Of a stretch of DNA of 64,000 nt, positions 26,229 to 37,061 are shown piece after piece; position 1 is the stretch's first letter, and every line of letters begins with the position of its first letter. The notes beneath the pieces are model-generated. The model was not told the DNA's origin. It did not search any database and worked only from the letters and a program-made list of their open reading frames with translations. The position numbers and the translations under genes are program-made. Origin of the DNA: Pseudomonas sp. SLFW (GTDB lineage: Bacteria > Pseudomonadota > Gammaproteobacteria > Pseudomonadales > Pseudomonadaceae); assembly GCF_009905615.1 (NCBI RefSeq), contig NZ_JAAAKW010000003.1, positions 372,001-436,000 of the forward strand. The letters run 5' to 3'.

Positions 26229-27611
26229 TCAGGCCGCGGTGCTGTGGCTGGATTCGGAGGCAGGTGTGGCGGGGAACGCCGAAGATGAAGACCCGGTGTC
26301 CCGCTCGCTCGATGCAGGTTGCACAGCCTGGGTACACGCCACGAAATCTTCCTGGCGCAGCAACGTCAGGGCAATCAGCGACGCGATCCCGGTGCCGATG
26401 TAGAAATACCACGGTGAGCTGATGTCGCCGGTTTGCTGAATCAGCCAGGTCGAAATCAATGGCGCGCTGCCCCCGAACACGGCCACCGGAATGTTGTAGG
26501 CCACCGCGATACCGGTCGAGCGAATCCGCGTTGGCAGCAGCTCACTCATGGTCGCGTAGGTCGACGACGCGTACAGCCCGAACAGAATCGCCACGGCCAT
26601 CAACGGCCAGATGAACGTGGCAGGCGTTGCGGTCGGTGCCGCTTTAAAGAACCAGTACATCGCCATCGTCGCCAGCACACCCACCACCATCAGGAATGGC
26701 TTGCGTCCGTAACGGTCGGTGAACGCCCCGCCCAACGGCATGACGAACGCCGCCGCGAGGCTGGCGATGAACACGTAGAACAGCGTGGTGCCGCTGTCGA
26801 ACTTGAGGATGCGCGACATGTAGGTCGAGGCGAAGGTCAGCACCAGATAAAAGATCGAGCTGTGCAGCGTGATGATGAAAAACACCAGCGCAATCGCCCG
26901 CTTCCACTGCCAGACCTCACGCAGCGGCGCCTTGGAAGTCTCCCCGGCTTTTTGCAGCGCGAGGAATTCCGGGCTGTCTTCGAGTTTCAGGCGAATGTAC
27001 ATCGAGATCATCCCCATGGGGCCGGCGATCAGGAACGGTACACGCCAGCCCCACGATTGCATCGTCTCCGCGCCCAACACCCAGGTCATGCCATTGGCGA
27101 CAGCGCCCCCGAGGAGCAGCCCCAATACCGCCGTGACCATCAGCCAGCAGGTGGAAAAACCACGGCGACCGGGCCCGGCGTACTCGGAGATGAAGCTGGT
27201 GATGGTGCCGATTTCACCACCGGCCGAGAAGCCCTGGACGCAGCGGATAAGGATCAGCAGCACCGGAGCGGCGAGGCCAATCGACGCGTACGTCGGCAGA
27301 AATCCGAGCAGGCAGGTCGAACCCGCCATCATCATCAACACCGTGATCAGGGTCTTGCGACGACCGATCTTGTCGGCCAGCGGACCGAAAAACAACCCGC
27401 CCAGCGGCCGCATGAAAAAGCTCAGCGCGAACGCGGCGAAGCTGCTCAGCAGGCTGGTGGTGGGGTTGTCGGAAACGAAAAACGCACCGCCGATGTACAC
27501 CGCCAGAAAGCCGTAGACGCCGTAGTCATACCATTCGATGAGGTGACCGGAAATCGCGCCAATGAAGGCGCGGCGACGTTGCCGTTCGGGATTTTGCTGT
27601 TGAGTTGCCAT
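26229..27611 (-). CDS. MFS transporter, metabolite:H+ symporter (MHS) family
   Basis: The 460-residue protein has 12 predicted membrane segments. The MHS hallmarks are IGAISGHLIEWYDYGVYGF at the N-terminus, GPLADKIGRRKTL after TM2, and RCVQGFSAGGEIGTITSFISEYAGPGRRG. Family members (ProP, ShiA, KgtP, PcaT) carry organic acids or zwitterions. It is the third gene after thiolase and acyl-CoA ligase, so it probably imports the organic acid activated by that ligase. CA-rich Hfq/Crc motifs lie just upstream of its ribosome-binding site. Confidence 0.92.
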   Translation of the reverse strand: MATQQQNPERQRRRAFIGAISGHLIEWYDYGVYGFLAVYIGGAFFVSDNPTTSLLSSFAAFALSFFMRPLGGLFFGPLADKIGRRKTLITVLMMMAGSTCLLGFLPTYASIGLAAPVLLILIRCVQGFSAGGEIGTITSFISEYAGPGRRGFSTCWLMVTAVLGLLLGGAVANGMTWVLGAETMQSWGWRVPFLIAGPMGMISMYIRLKLEDSPEFLALQKAGETSKAPLREVWQWKRAIALVFFIITLHSSIFYLVLTFASTYMSRILKFDSGTTLFYVFIASLAAAFVMPLGGAFTDRYGRKPFLMVVGVLATMAMYWFFKAAPTATPATFIWPLMAVAILFGLYASSTYATMSELLPTRIRSTGIAVAYNIPVAVFGGSAPLISTWLIQQTGDISSPWYFYIGTGIASLIALTLLRQEDFVACTQAVQPASSERDTGSSSSAFPATPASESSHSTAA

Positions 27612-27626
27612 TGTTGTATTCCTGTC

Positions 27627-27639
27627 TTTTGTTGTTATT
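27627..27639 (-). promoter_or_regulatory. CA-rich Hfq/Crc-type motif before the MHS transporter
   Basis: On the coding strand AATAACAACAAAA lies directly upstream of the Shine-Dalgarno (ACAGGA) and the ATG at 27611, and a further AACAA abuts the ATG. This is a strong match to AAnAAnAA. Confidence 0.55.
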
Positions 27640-27670
27640 CAAGGAAAAACATCATGGTGAAACGGTGCGC

Positions 27671-29206
27671 TCACACCGCCGCCGCGCTGCGCTCCTTCAA
27701 CCAGAGCCGCAGATCGGTCTTGAGCACTTTTCCGTAGCTGTTTTTCGGAAGTTCGGCGCAGAACACGTACTTTTTCGGCTTTTTGAACGATGCCATGCGC
27801 GAGACGAACCACTCGTTCAACCCGTGCTGATCGACAGCCTGCTCTTCACGCGCCACGACGAACGCCACCACCGATTCGCCCCACTCCGCGTCCGCTTCAC
27901 CGACCACGCAAACTTCGAAAACGCCGGGGTGCGTGGCCAGCACTTCCTCGACCTCGCGGGGGTACACGTTGCTGCCGCCGGAAATAATCACGTCCTTGGA
28001 GCGGTCGGTCAGGGTCAGGCAGCCATCCGGGTCGAGATACCCGATATCGCCCGTGAACAGCCAGCCATCGACGAGGGTTTCGCGGGTCGCCGCTTCGTTG
28101 CGCCAGTACCCCTGCATCACGGTCGCGCCGCGCACGGCGATTTCTCCGGCCTGCCCGCTGGCAACCGCATGCCGCTGGGCATCGACGATTTTGATTTCGA
28201 CACAGGACTGCGCCATGCCCACCGACGCCACCCAGCGTTCCCAATTCGGGTTGCTCCGGTCCGCGATGGCCTGGCGGCTCAAGGCGGTCACCGTCATCGG
28301 GCTTTCACCCTGGCCGTAGATCTGAATCAACCGTGGACCAAACACCTCCACCGCTTCACGTAGATCCGCCACGTACATCGGCGCGCCGCCGTAGATCACG
28401 CTTTTCAGACCCTCGCCAGAGTAGCCCTGACGCTTGGCCTCTTCGACCATGCGCTTGACCATGGTCGGCGCTGCGAACAGCGACACCTGCTCCAGCCCCC
28501 GCGCCAGATCGAACAGCTCCGCCGCCTTGAACCCGCGCGACTCGGGCACCACATGCCGGGCGCCGCAGCGCACATGGATGAAGTTGTACAGCCCGGCGCC
28601 ATGGGACATCGGCGCGGCGTACACCACGGCATCGTCGGCAGACACCTGATCCACATCCAGCGGGTAACACAGCGACATGGCCATGAGGTTGCCGTGTGAC
28701 AGCATCACCCCCTTGGACCGCCCCGTCGTGCCCGAGGTGTAGAACAGCCACGCGAGGTCGTCGGTGTTGCGCGAAGCAGGCACGTTCAGCGCTTCACCTT
28801 CGGCCGCCAGAGAAGCCAACGACCCGTGAACCGCCACTTCCTTACACGGGACAGGCAACTCTCCGGCCGCGAACACCTGGCCGTCGTCGGTGACCATCAG
28901 CCGCGCGTCGGCGTTCTCAGCGATCCAGCCCGCTTCGGCGGCGTGCAGTTTGCAGTTGATCGGCACCGCCACCGCGCCGATCCACCAGATGGCGTAAAAC
29001 AGCTCCAAATATTCGCAGCAGTTCTTCATGAACAGCGCGACCCGATCGCCCGGCTCGACGCCGTATTCCTCACGCAGAAAAGTTGCCCGCACCCGCACGC
29101 GTCGGGCAAATTCGGCGTAGTCTGCGACCTGTTCCGTACCGCGAAACAGTGCCGGGCGTTCGGGCCAGCGCCGGGCCGCATCGTTCAACCAATGAGCGAT
29201 GTTCAT
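27671..29206 (-). CDS. AMP-dependent acyl-CoA synthetase/ligase
   Basis: The 511-residue member of the ANL superfamily has the P-loop A3 motif FYTSGTTGRSKGVMLSH (about 160-176), the A5 region YGQGESPM, the A7 region FTGDIGYLDPDGCL and the C-terminal catalytic lysine motif (KNSYGKVLKTDLR). It activates a carboxylic acid to its acyl-CoA through an acyl-adenylate. Its closest look is fatty-acid or aryl-acid CoA ligases; specificity is not readable. It starts two bases after the thiolase stop and precedes the MHS transporter, forming one operon. Confidence 0.92.
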   Translation of the reverse strand: MNIAHWLNDAARRWPERPALFRGTEQVADYAEFARRVRVRATFLREEYGVEPGDRVALFMKNCCEYLELFYAIWWIGAVAVPINCKLHAAEAGWIAENADARLMVTDDGQVFAAGELPVPCKEVAVHGSLASLAAEGEALNVPASRNTDDLAWLFYTSGTTGRSKGVMLSHGNLMAMSLCYPLDVDQVSADDAVVYAAPMSHGAGLYNFIHVRCGARHVVPESRGFKAAELFDLARGLEQVSLFAAPTMVKRMVEEAKRQGYSGEGLKSVIYGGAPMYVADLREAVEVFGPRLIQIYGQGESPMTVTALSRQAIADRSNPNWERWVASVGMAQSCVEIKIVDAQRHAVASGQAGEIAVRGATVMQGYWRNEAATRETLVDGWLFTGDIGYLDPDGCLTLTDRSKDVIISGGSNVYPREVEEVLATHPGVFEVCVVGEADAEWGESVVAFVVAREEQAVDQHGLNEWFVSRMASFKKPKKYVFCAELPKNSYGKVLKTDLRLWLKERSAAAV

Positions 29207-29208
29207 GG

Positions 29209-30387
29209 TCAGGCCCTCCGCGCTTGCAGCACGGTGGCGTAATTGGCGACGGCCATGCCGCCCATGTTGAACAGCAGCCCGAATTCGGCCTCCGGCGCGG
29301 CAAGGCCGATGGGGTTGCCGGTCAGTTGATGGAACGCCATCGCGTGCATCGACACGCCGGTAGCACCGACCGGATGCCCCTTGGCCTTGAGGCCGCCTGA
29401 CAGGTTGACCGGCAGACGCCCGCCCGCCTGCACGATGCCGTCGTCCAGCGCGCGATGGCCCTCGCCTTTCGGCGCCAGGCCCATGGCTTCGTAGATGAGC
29501 AGTTCGGCGATGGTGAAACAGTCATGGACTTCGGCGAACCCGATATCGGCCAGCGTCACCTCGGCCTGACGCAGCGCCGCGTGAATCGCCCGCTGCGGGC
29601 CTTCGAAGGCGAGAATATCGCGCTGGGCGATGGGCAACACGTCGTTGACCTGACGCGCACCGCGAATCAGCACTTCACGGCGAAACAGACGGGCACGTTT
29701 TGGCGAGGCGAGGATGATCGCTGCCGCGCCGTCGGTGATCAGCGAGCAGTCGCTCAGGCGCAAGGGCGAGGCAATCACCGGGTTGCTGTCGGACACCGTG
29801 TTGCAGTGTTCGAACGGCATCGCCTTGTGCATGTGCGCCAGCGGGTTGGCCATCGCGTTGGCGTGGTTTTTCGCGGCAATCGCCGCCATCGCCGACATCG
29901 GGCTTTGGTAGCGGTCGCGATACTGGGCGGCGGCAATGCCAAACAGTTGAGGAAAACTCAGGCCGGCCTCTTCGGCATCGTTCTGATACCCGGCACCGGC
30001 GAGGGCCTGGGTGACCTGCGCGGTGGTGTTGGAGGTCATCTTCTCGGCACCGACCACCAGCACCAATTCGGCAGCGCCGGAGCGGATCGCGTTGATCCCG
30101 GCTTGAATCGCAGCAGAACCAGAGGCACAGGCGTTTTCGCAACGGGTGGCGGGTTTGAAGCGCAAGGCAGGGTCGGCTTGCAGCACCAGCGAGGCCGGAA
30201 AACCGTCGGGTACCAGCCCGGAATTGAAATGCCCGAGGAAGATCGCGTCGATTTCCGAGGCGTCAATCGCGGCATCGTCCAGGGCCTGACGCGTGACTTG
30301 CACGATCAGGTCTTCAAGGGTGGTGTTGTCCAGTCGCCCGAACCGGCTGTGACCGGCGGCAACGATGGATACGGCGTCATTGACCAT
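29209..30387 (-). CDS. Thiolase family protein (acetyl-CoA acyltransferase, SCP2/thiolase-like)
   Basis: The 392-residue thiolase fold protein has the nucleophilic cysteine in RCENACASGSAAIQAG (near residue 90) and the C-terminal NLSGGLKAKGHPVGATGVS with the catalytic His. The usual second cysteine motif (CxG near the C-terminus) is replaced by GLLFNMGGMAVANY, which occurs in the SCP-x-type and non-condensing groups. Start ATG at 30387, with AAGGAG upstream and AATAAAAA (Hfq/Crc-like) touching the start. It is first gene of the operon with ligase and transporter and divergent from a PAS-LuxR regulator. Confidence 0.9.
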   Translation of the reverse strand: MVNDAVSIVAAGHSRFGRLDNTTLEDLIVQVTRQALDDAAIDASEIDAIFLGHFNSGLVPDGFPASLVLQADPALRFKPATRCENACASGSAAIQAGINAIRSGAAELVLVVGAEKMTSNTTAQVTQALAGAGYQNDAEEAGLSFPQLFGIAAAQYRDRYQSPMSAMAAIAAKNHANAMANPLAHMHKAMPFEHCNTVSDSNPVIASPLRLSDCSLITDGAAAIILASPKRARLFRREVLIRGARQVNDVLPIAQRDILAFEGPQRAIHAALRQAEVTLADIGFAEVHDCFTIAELLIYEAMGLAPKGEGHRALDDGIVQAGGRLPVNLSGGLKAKGHPVGATGVSMHAMAFHQLTGNPIGLAAPEAEFGLLFNMGGMAVANYATVLQARRA

Positions 30388-30461
30388 TTTTATTTTCTCC
30401 TTCGCAATGAGCAGGCGTTCTTTACAATGCCCACCACGAAGCCCCCTCGCCAGTTCGTACA

Positions 30462-30483
30462 ACTACGTATAGGGATGAGTAGT
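30462..30483. promoter_or_regulatory. Small inverted repeat in the divergent promoter region
   Basis: ACTAC-N12-GTAGT lies between the thiolase operon and the PAS-LuxR gene. LuxR-type regulators usually bind such dyads as dimers. The arms are only five bases, so this is tentative. Confidence 0.3.
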
Positions 30484-30537
30484 GCCAAAGGCCGATACTG
30501 GTCTGGAAGACGACATTAAAAACAGCGAGACAGCGCG

Positions 30538-31110
30538 ATGAAAGATGAGTCCGACCACCTGCAGGACCTGGAACGGCTGGCGTTTCAAGTATCTCCTGCG
30601 CCTCAGGTCATCACCGGCAATCGTCGCATGCTGGACTTCAACGACGCCTTTCTGAAGCTGTTTGGCTATCAGCGCGACGAGTTGGCCGATCAGTTGATTT
30701 TGAAGCTCTACCCCTCACAAGCCGACTATCAGGCCATCGGCGAGCGCAGCCTGAGCTGGCTGCGCAACGCCCTTAACGGCGCGTATTCCGACGAGCGTTT
30801 CATGCAGCACCAGAGCGGCGAGGTGTTCTGGGCGCGGGCCAACGGCTACACCCTGACCCCTGACGAACCCTTCCAGTTGATGGTCTGGCATTTCGAGCGC
30901 ATGGACCGGGCCATTCGCCCCACCGTCAATCTCACGCCCAGAGAACGCGAGATTTCCGCGCACATCGTCAATGGCCTGACGTGTAAAGAGGTTGCCCGCA
31001 AACTGTCGATTTCCCACCGCACCGTCGAAGTCCATCGCGCACGCCTGATGAAAAAGCTGCAAGCACGAAACAGCGCCGATCTGGTGTCGAAAATCATCGT
31101 TCTGCGCTAG
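30538..31110 (+). CDS. PAS-domain LuxR-type transcriptional regulator
   Basis: The 190-residue protein has a PAS fold (about 15-115; VSPAPQVITGNRRMLDFNDAFLKLFGYQRDEL) followed by a LuxR/GerE helix-turn-helix (about 130-188; LTPREREISAHIVNGLTCKEVARKLSISHRTVEVHRARLMKKL). It lacks a receiver domain, so it is not a classic response regulator; control is probably by ligand or redox through PAS. It is divergent from the thiolase/ligase/MHS operon, its likely target. Confidence 0.9.
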   Translation: MKDESDHLQDLERLAFQVSPAPQVITGNRRMLDFNDAFLKLFGYQRDELADQLILKLYPSQADYQAIGERSLSWLRNALNGAYSDERFMQHQSGEVFWARANGYTLTPDEPFQLMVWHFERMDRAIRPTVNLTPREREISAHIVNGLTCKEVARKLSISHRTVEVHRARLMKKLQARNSADLVSKIIVLR

Positions 31111-31131
31111 CCGGTGTGCACCTTGCGACGT

Positions 31132-33063
<1,932 letters not shown>

Positions 33064-33117
33064 GCTGGCCTCGAAGGGTATGAAGGTGGATGGGGAGCTT
33101 GAGCGGCCAGCTTTGCG

Positions 33118-33486
33118 TTACGCCCCGTCCGGTTTGAGGAGGGATTTGACCCGGTCTACCACGGCGTGGATGTCGAACGGTTTGTCGAACACCTCAAGGA
33201 ACAAGTCCCGGCGGGCTATGCCCAGATGCGCCTGGGCGCCGCTCATGAGCATGATGGGAATCTCATGCAGTGTCTTGTGTGCCCGCACGGTCTCTGCCAG
33301 CTCGATGCCGTTCATCCCCGGCATCATGTAATCGGTGATGATCAGTTGAGGCCGCTCCCGCTCCAGAATGGTCAGGGCGCGCTGGCCGCTGCCTGCGGTC
33401 ACCGTCAGGTAGCCTTCGTCTTCAAGGGCGAAACTGAGCACATCGGCAATCAGGTATTCGTCATCGACGATCAAGATCGTGGTCAT
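33118..33486 (-). CDS. Stand-alone response-regulator receiver (CheY-like)
   Basis: The 122-residue single-domain receiver has the acidic pair Asp8/Asp9 (IVDDEYL), phospho-acceptor Asp52 (ITDYMMPGMNG), the switch region LMSGAQ and the conserved Lys in FDKPF. It has no output domain, so it acts through protein contacts. Its place between the KaiC-like ATPase and the hybrid kinase suggests it passes signals between these two, which is inference. Confidence 0.92.
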   Translation of the reverse strand: MTTILIVDDEYLIADVLSFALEDEGYLTVTAGSGQRALTILERERPQLIITDYMMPGMNGIELAETVRAHKTLHEIPIMLMSGAQAHLGIARRDLFLEVFDKPFDIHAVVDRVKSLLKPDGA

Positions 33487-33537
33487 AGCGCCTCCGGCCT
33501 GCGCAACCCGCCATGAGCGAGATCGCGACGGCGACCT

Positions 33538-34959
33538 TTAGGCGTGATGGGTTGAGCCAGGGGCATGGAAATGAACCTTTTTGACGTCGAGACCCTGATC
33601 GCTGAAGACCACCTCCAGTAATGCCGGATCGTAGGGGTTGTCCCTTATTTTAAGAATGGACAGCTGGCGTTTAAGTTCAGCCGATTCCTGCACGAACCGC
33701 AGCACCAGCAGGTTGTCGACGATGCATGACAAGTCGGGCGCCGGGGCGTCTATTTCGCCACCCAACAGACTGATGACTTCCCAGGACGCGACGACCGTGA
33801 CATTGCGCGCCCGCAGCTCGCCCATCAACGCGGTGTAGAGGTCGAGGATGCGGGATTTGTCCGCCGCCACCCGGGTCATGCCGCCGAGGCTGTCGAGGAA
33901 CACCCGCTTGATGGACTTTTCCTCAACCGTGCGCAGCAGATCCAGCGCGAGCTTGTCGATCAGCTCGGTGGTGATCGACTTCCACACAATCGTCAGCGCC
34001 CCGGAAGCCTCAAGGGCTCCAAAGTCCAGACCAAGGGACGCGGCTTTCATGCGCAGGCGCTGAGGGGATTCATAGAAACCGAAATGCAGCCCCGGCTCTT
34101 CCACCGTCGACTGGCCGAGAAAACTGAGGCCCAACGAGGTTTTGCCGGAACCGGACGGCCCCATCAGCAACGTCACCGACGACGCCATCAGCCCGCCGCC
34201 GATCAGCCGGTCCAGTGTCGGAACGCCGCAAGGGACAACGGTGATGTGATCGCTGTCACGCATCGCCGAGTGCGTCAGCGTGCTTTCCAGACGCGGGTAG
34301 ACAACCAGGCCGTCTTCGGTGATTTCGCACTCGTGGGCGCCGGGAATGGCGCCACTGCCACGGGTCTTGCGCATCTTGATGCGGCGGATGGATTTGATGC
34401 CGACCAGCTCTTCGCCCAACTCCAGCACGCCATCGACCATCGTGTGCTCGGGGCTGCCGTCGTCCAGCTGAGAGCTGGTGAGGAAAAACACCGTGCAGCC
34501 GGCGAACGCAGCGTGCCCCTGCAATTCGGAGATGAAACGTTTGGTGTTGAGCGGCGAATCGGCGCGGGAACGGGCGTTGAGCAACCCGTCGAGGATCATG
34601 ACCGTGGACTTCTGTCGCACGATCTCACGGCGCAACAGCTTGACCACTTCGTCCAGCCCGTCGTTTTCCATGGTATCGAAGGCGCTGACGAACTGGATCT
34701 GGTCGCCGATCTTGTCCTTGTCGAAAAAGCTCAGGGTCGAAAGGAACTGGAACAGTCGCTCATGAGGTTCGGCGAGGAGGGTCGCGAACAGCACGCGACC
34801 GCCGTCGCGGGCATGGTTGAAGCCGATCTGGTTGGCCAGAATGGTTTTGCCTGAACCGGGGCGGCCCTGAATGATGTAGGAAGACCCGGCGACGAAGCCT
34901 CCCTTCAACAATTCATCCAGCCCCTGAATTCCGCTCTTGAGGCGTCTTAGCTGGTTCAA
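33538..34959 (-). CDS. KaiC-like double-domain RecA ATPase
   Basis: The 473-residue protein has two KaiC/RadA-type domains. Domain 1 has Walker A GRPGSGKT (32-39) and Walker B ending Asp124 (VMILDG). Domain 2 has GPSGSGKT (267-274) and Walker B Asp356 (VFLDSLGG). At the catalytic glutamate pair of cyanobacterial KaiC each domain keeps one acidic residue (Glu64; Glu297). At the KaiC phosphosites, Ser431 aligns with Ser411 here but Thr432 aligns with Cys412. No kaiA or kaiB is present. The start is a TTG at 34959, chosen because GGAGGGAG lies eight bases upstream. It is the first gene of an operon with receiver and hybrid kinase genes. The role is probably stress or signal related, not circadian. 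Confidence 0.9.
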   Translation of the reverse strand: MNQLRRLKSGIQGLDELLKGGFVAGSSYIIQGRPGSGKTILANQIGFNHARDGGRVLFATLLAEPHERLFQFLSTLSFFDKDKIGDQIQFVSAFDTMENDGLDEVVKLLRREIVRQKSTVMILDGLLNARSRADSPLNTKRFISELQGHAAFAGCTVFFLTSSQLDDGSPEHTMVDGVLELGEELVGIKSIRRIKMRKTRGSGAIPGAHECEITEDGLVVYPRLESTLTHSAMRDSDHITVVPCGVPTLDRLIGGGLMASSVTLLMGPSGSGKTSLGLSFLGQSTVEEPGLHFGFYESPQRLRMKAASLGLDFGALEASGALTIVWKSITTELIDKLALDLLRTVEEKSIKRVFLDSLGGMTRVAADKSRILDLYTALMGELRARNVTVVASWEVISLLGGEIDAPAPDLSCIVDNLLVLRFVQESAELKRQLSILKIRDNPYDPALLEVVFSDQGLDVKKVHFHAPGSTHHA

Positions 34960-35098
34960 ATGTGCTCCCTCCGCCAGTGATCGTCAGCGGTGCGAACGAT
35001 ACGCACGACGAAAGACGCATTCTTTCGCGTTTGGCGCCGCTTTCCAAGCGCAATCATCATTCGTGGCGAAGACTTACGGCACAACCCGCGAAATGGCC

Positions 35099-35275
35099 TC
35101 ATGGCCGCGACGGTCGTTTGTCATCCGTTTGCTCTGGGACGCAGCCTTCGGTTTCCGCTTTCGACTGCTCGCTGCACCGCTCCGGGTCGTCGGGCTTGAT
35201 CGGCGCCGACAAAGGGAATTCGGGGGTGTCGTCGGATGGATCGACGGGATCGTGATCGGGGATATGAGAACCCAT
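35099..35275 (-). CDS. Small acidic protein of unknown function (58 residues)
   Basis: An ATG at 35273-35275 with AAAGAGG nine bases upstream opens a 58-codon frame to a TGA at 35099. The product starts MGSHIPDHDPVDPSDD and is rich in Asp, Pro and Glu with no hydrophobic segment, so it is probably disordered. It lies upstream of the KaiC-like gene on the same strand, 139 bases away. No family is recognised. The ribosome-binding site and biased composition favour a real gene. Confidence 0.55.
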   Translation of the reverse strand: MGSHIPDHDPVDPSDDTPEFPLSAPIKPDDPERCSEQSKAETEGCVPEQTDDKRPSRP

Positions 35276-35480
35276 GGCCGCTGCCTCTTTTTCAGGAATG
35301 CAGGGGTTGGAGTGCGGCGGGTGCCAGAGGTGCGTTTTTTTTGATGTGGCCAGCGCTGAACCCGTGGGAGACGCCGGAGGTTACGACGGCAGCGATCTGT
35401 TGCGAAGCAACAGCAAGTCCTATGCACGCGGTCTGCCGGGCACACGACATGCCCGGTTCGTCCCGCCTTTCACCTCAATC

Positions 35481-36731
35481 TCAATCAAGCGCCCTCAAAC
35501 ACGCTTCGAGAATGTCCAGCCCTTCGTTCAGCACCTCAGGCTCGATGGTCAACGGCGCCAACAACCGGATGATGTGCCGGGATTTGCCGCTCGGCATCAG
35601 CAACAGCCCCCGCTCACGGGCCAATTGCAGCAGCTGCGCCATCTGTGCCGTGGCGGGTTTGCCTTCCGGGGTGATGAGTTCAATCCCGCGCATGGCCCCC
35701 ACACCCGTCAAACGGCCCAGGTACGGCGATACCTTCTCCGTTTGCCAACGCTCGTAACGCGCCAACAACGTCGATGAATACTGCTCGTTCCACGCCGACA
35801 AGTTCGCATCGGTCATTACATCGAGCGTCGCCAACCCTGCCGCGCAGGCAATCGGGTTGCCGGAATAGGTTCCGCCCAATCCGCCCTTCGGCAGGGTGTC
35901 CATCAATGACTTGCGGCCAACCACCGCGCCCAGCGGCACGCCACCCGCGATGCTTTTCCCGAGCAACAGCAGGTCCGGCTCGATCCCCAGACGGCTGAAC
36001 GCAAACCGCTCCCCCGTCCGCCCGAACCCCGACTGGATCTCATCGACGATCAGCACAATGCCCTTCTCATCACACAATTTGCGCAACGCCTTCGCGAACA
36101 GCGGGTCCAGTGCCAGGAAACCGCCCTCGCCCTGCACCGGCTCGATGATGAAACACGCCACTTCGTCGATGTCGATTTCCACGCTGAACAACCGGTCCAG
36201 TGCCTTGAAGGCTTCTTCCGCAGACACGCCGTTGTCCACGCTCGGGTAGGGTACGTGGAACACCGGCCCCGGCAGCACGCCCACTTTCTGTTTATAGGGC
36301 GCGACCTTGCCATTCAAGTTCAACGTCGCCAGCGTGCGGCCATGGAACGCCCCGTCGAACGCGATGACCGCCGTCTTGCCGGTGTGGCCGCGCACGATCT
36401 TCAAGGCGTTTTCCGCGGCTTCCGCGCCGCTGTTGGTGAGCATGCCGCTGACCGGGTAGCTCACCGGAATGAACGCTGCCAGCCGCTCGATGAACTGCTG
36501 ATACGGCACATGGGGCGCGGCGTTGAACGCGTAATGGGTCAGGCGCTGAGCCTGCTCGCAAATCGCCGCGATGATCTGCGGATGGCAGTGGCCCAGGTTC
36601 AGCACCCCGATGCCCCCGACGAAATCGATGTAGCGCTTGCCGTCAACGTCCCAGACCTCGGCGTTTTTTCCGTGGGTCAGGCTGACGGGATGGACGAAGG
36701 AAATGGAGTTGCTGACGGAAGGGAAAGCCAT
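35481..36731 (-). CDS. gabT: 4-Aminobutyrate-type (class III) aminotransferase
   Basis: The 416-residue PLP enzyme of the ornithine/GABA aminotransferase family has the PLP-phosphate motif TNSGAEAAENALKIVR (about 100-115), the Asp of the cofactor pocket in LIVDEIQSGFGRTG, and the Schiff-base lysine in LLLGKSIAGGVPLGAVVG. It transfers the amino group of GABA or a similar omega-amino acid to 2-oxoglutarate. Start ATG at 36731; a TTG six bases upstream is less likely. It is divergent from the RpiR regulator and ureohydrolase operon. If that operon yields GABA or a related omega-amino acid, this enzyme would consume it. The substrate is not certain. Confidence 0.85.
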   Translation of the reverse strand: MAFPSVSNSISFVHPVSLTHGKNAEVWDVDGKRYIDFVGGIGVLNLGHCHPQIIAAICEQAQRLTHYAFNAAPHVPYQQFIERLAAFIPVSYPVSGMLTNSGAEAAENALKIVRGHTGKTAVIAFDGAFHGRTLATLNLNGKVAPYKQKVGVLPGPVFHVPYPSVDNGVSAEEAFKALDRLFSVEIDIDEVACFIIEPVQGEGGFLALDPLFAKALRKLCDEKGIVLIVDEIQSGFGRTGERFAFSRLGIEPDLLLLGKSIAGGVPLGAVVGRKSLMDTLPKGGLGGTYSGNPIACAAGLATLDVMTDANLSAWNEQYSSTLLARYERWQTEKVSPYLGRLTGVGAMRGIELITPEGKPATAQMAQLLQLARERGLLLMPSGKSRHIIRLLAPLTIEPEVLNEGLDILEACLRALD

Positions 36732-37030
36732 GTTCAAGCGCCTTGCGGACTGTGGGAATGGCGCCTATCTAAGCGATGAAGCGCGTTTTCTCACAAGCGA
36801 AATAAAGGCAACGGGTCATTCCGTCACGGACTGAACCCGCACTGACCCGGTGCGCCGCACCAACGTAACGCATGCCCGCGGGCAGGGTTTCAGAGCGCAA
36901 ACCTGCGGTTAGGGAATTCACCAACCTCCCGCCCGATTCACCTATCAACGATTTTTGAATCAAACCAATCGAAAACGACTCACCCCGGTCACCGTCCCTT
37001 GCCCACTGCGGCGAATGACCACGCCCGCAA
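36732..37030. other. Divergent intergenic region between gabT-like gene and rpiR
   Basis: No gene is supported. It holds a 13-bp palindrome GGTGC-GCC-GCACC (36849-36861) with arms in the opposite order to NtrC sites. Regulatory elements for the rightward operon follow at 37031-37077. Confidence 0.5.
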
Positions 37031-37050
37031 AATGAATCACTTGAATCATT
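37031..37050 (+). promoter_or_regulatory. 20-bp near-palindrome just upstream of the RpoN promoter
   Basis: AATGAaTCAct-type dyad: AATGA-TCA pairs with TGA-TCATT, eight of ten positions complementary. It ends 11 bases before the -24 element, too close for a normal RpoN activator, so a repressor site (perhaps the RpiR protein itself) is more likely. Confidence 0.5.
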
Positions 37051-37061
37051 TCGGAAATTTC

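Noticed and set aside
36849..36861. GGTGC-GCC-GCACC as an NtrC site
   Set aside because: NtrC sites have the order GCAC...GTGC with longer spacing; here the arms are reversed and the centre is three bases.
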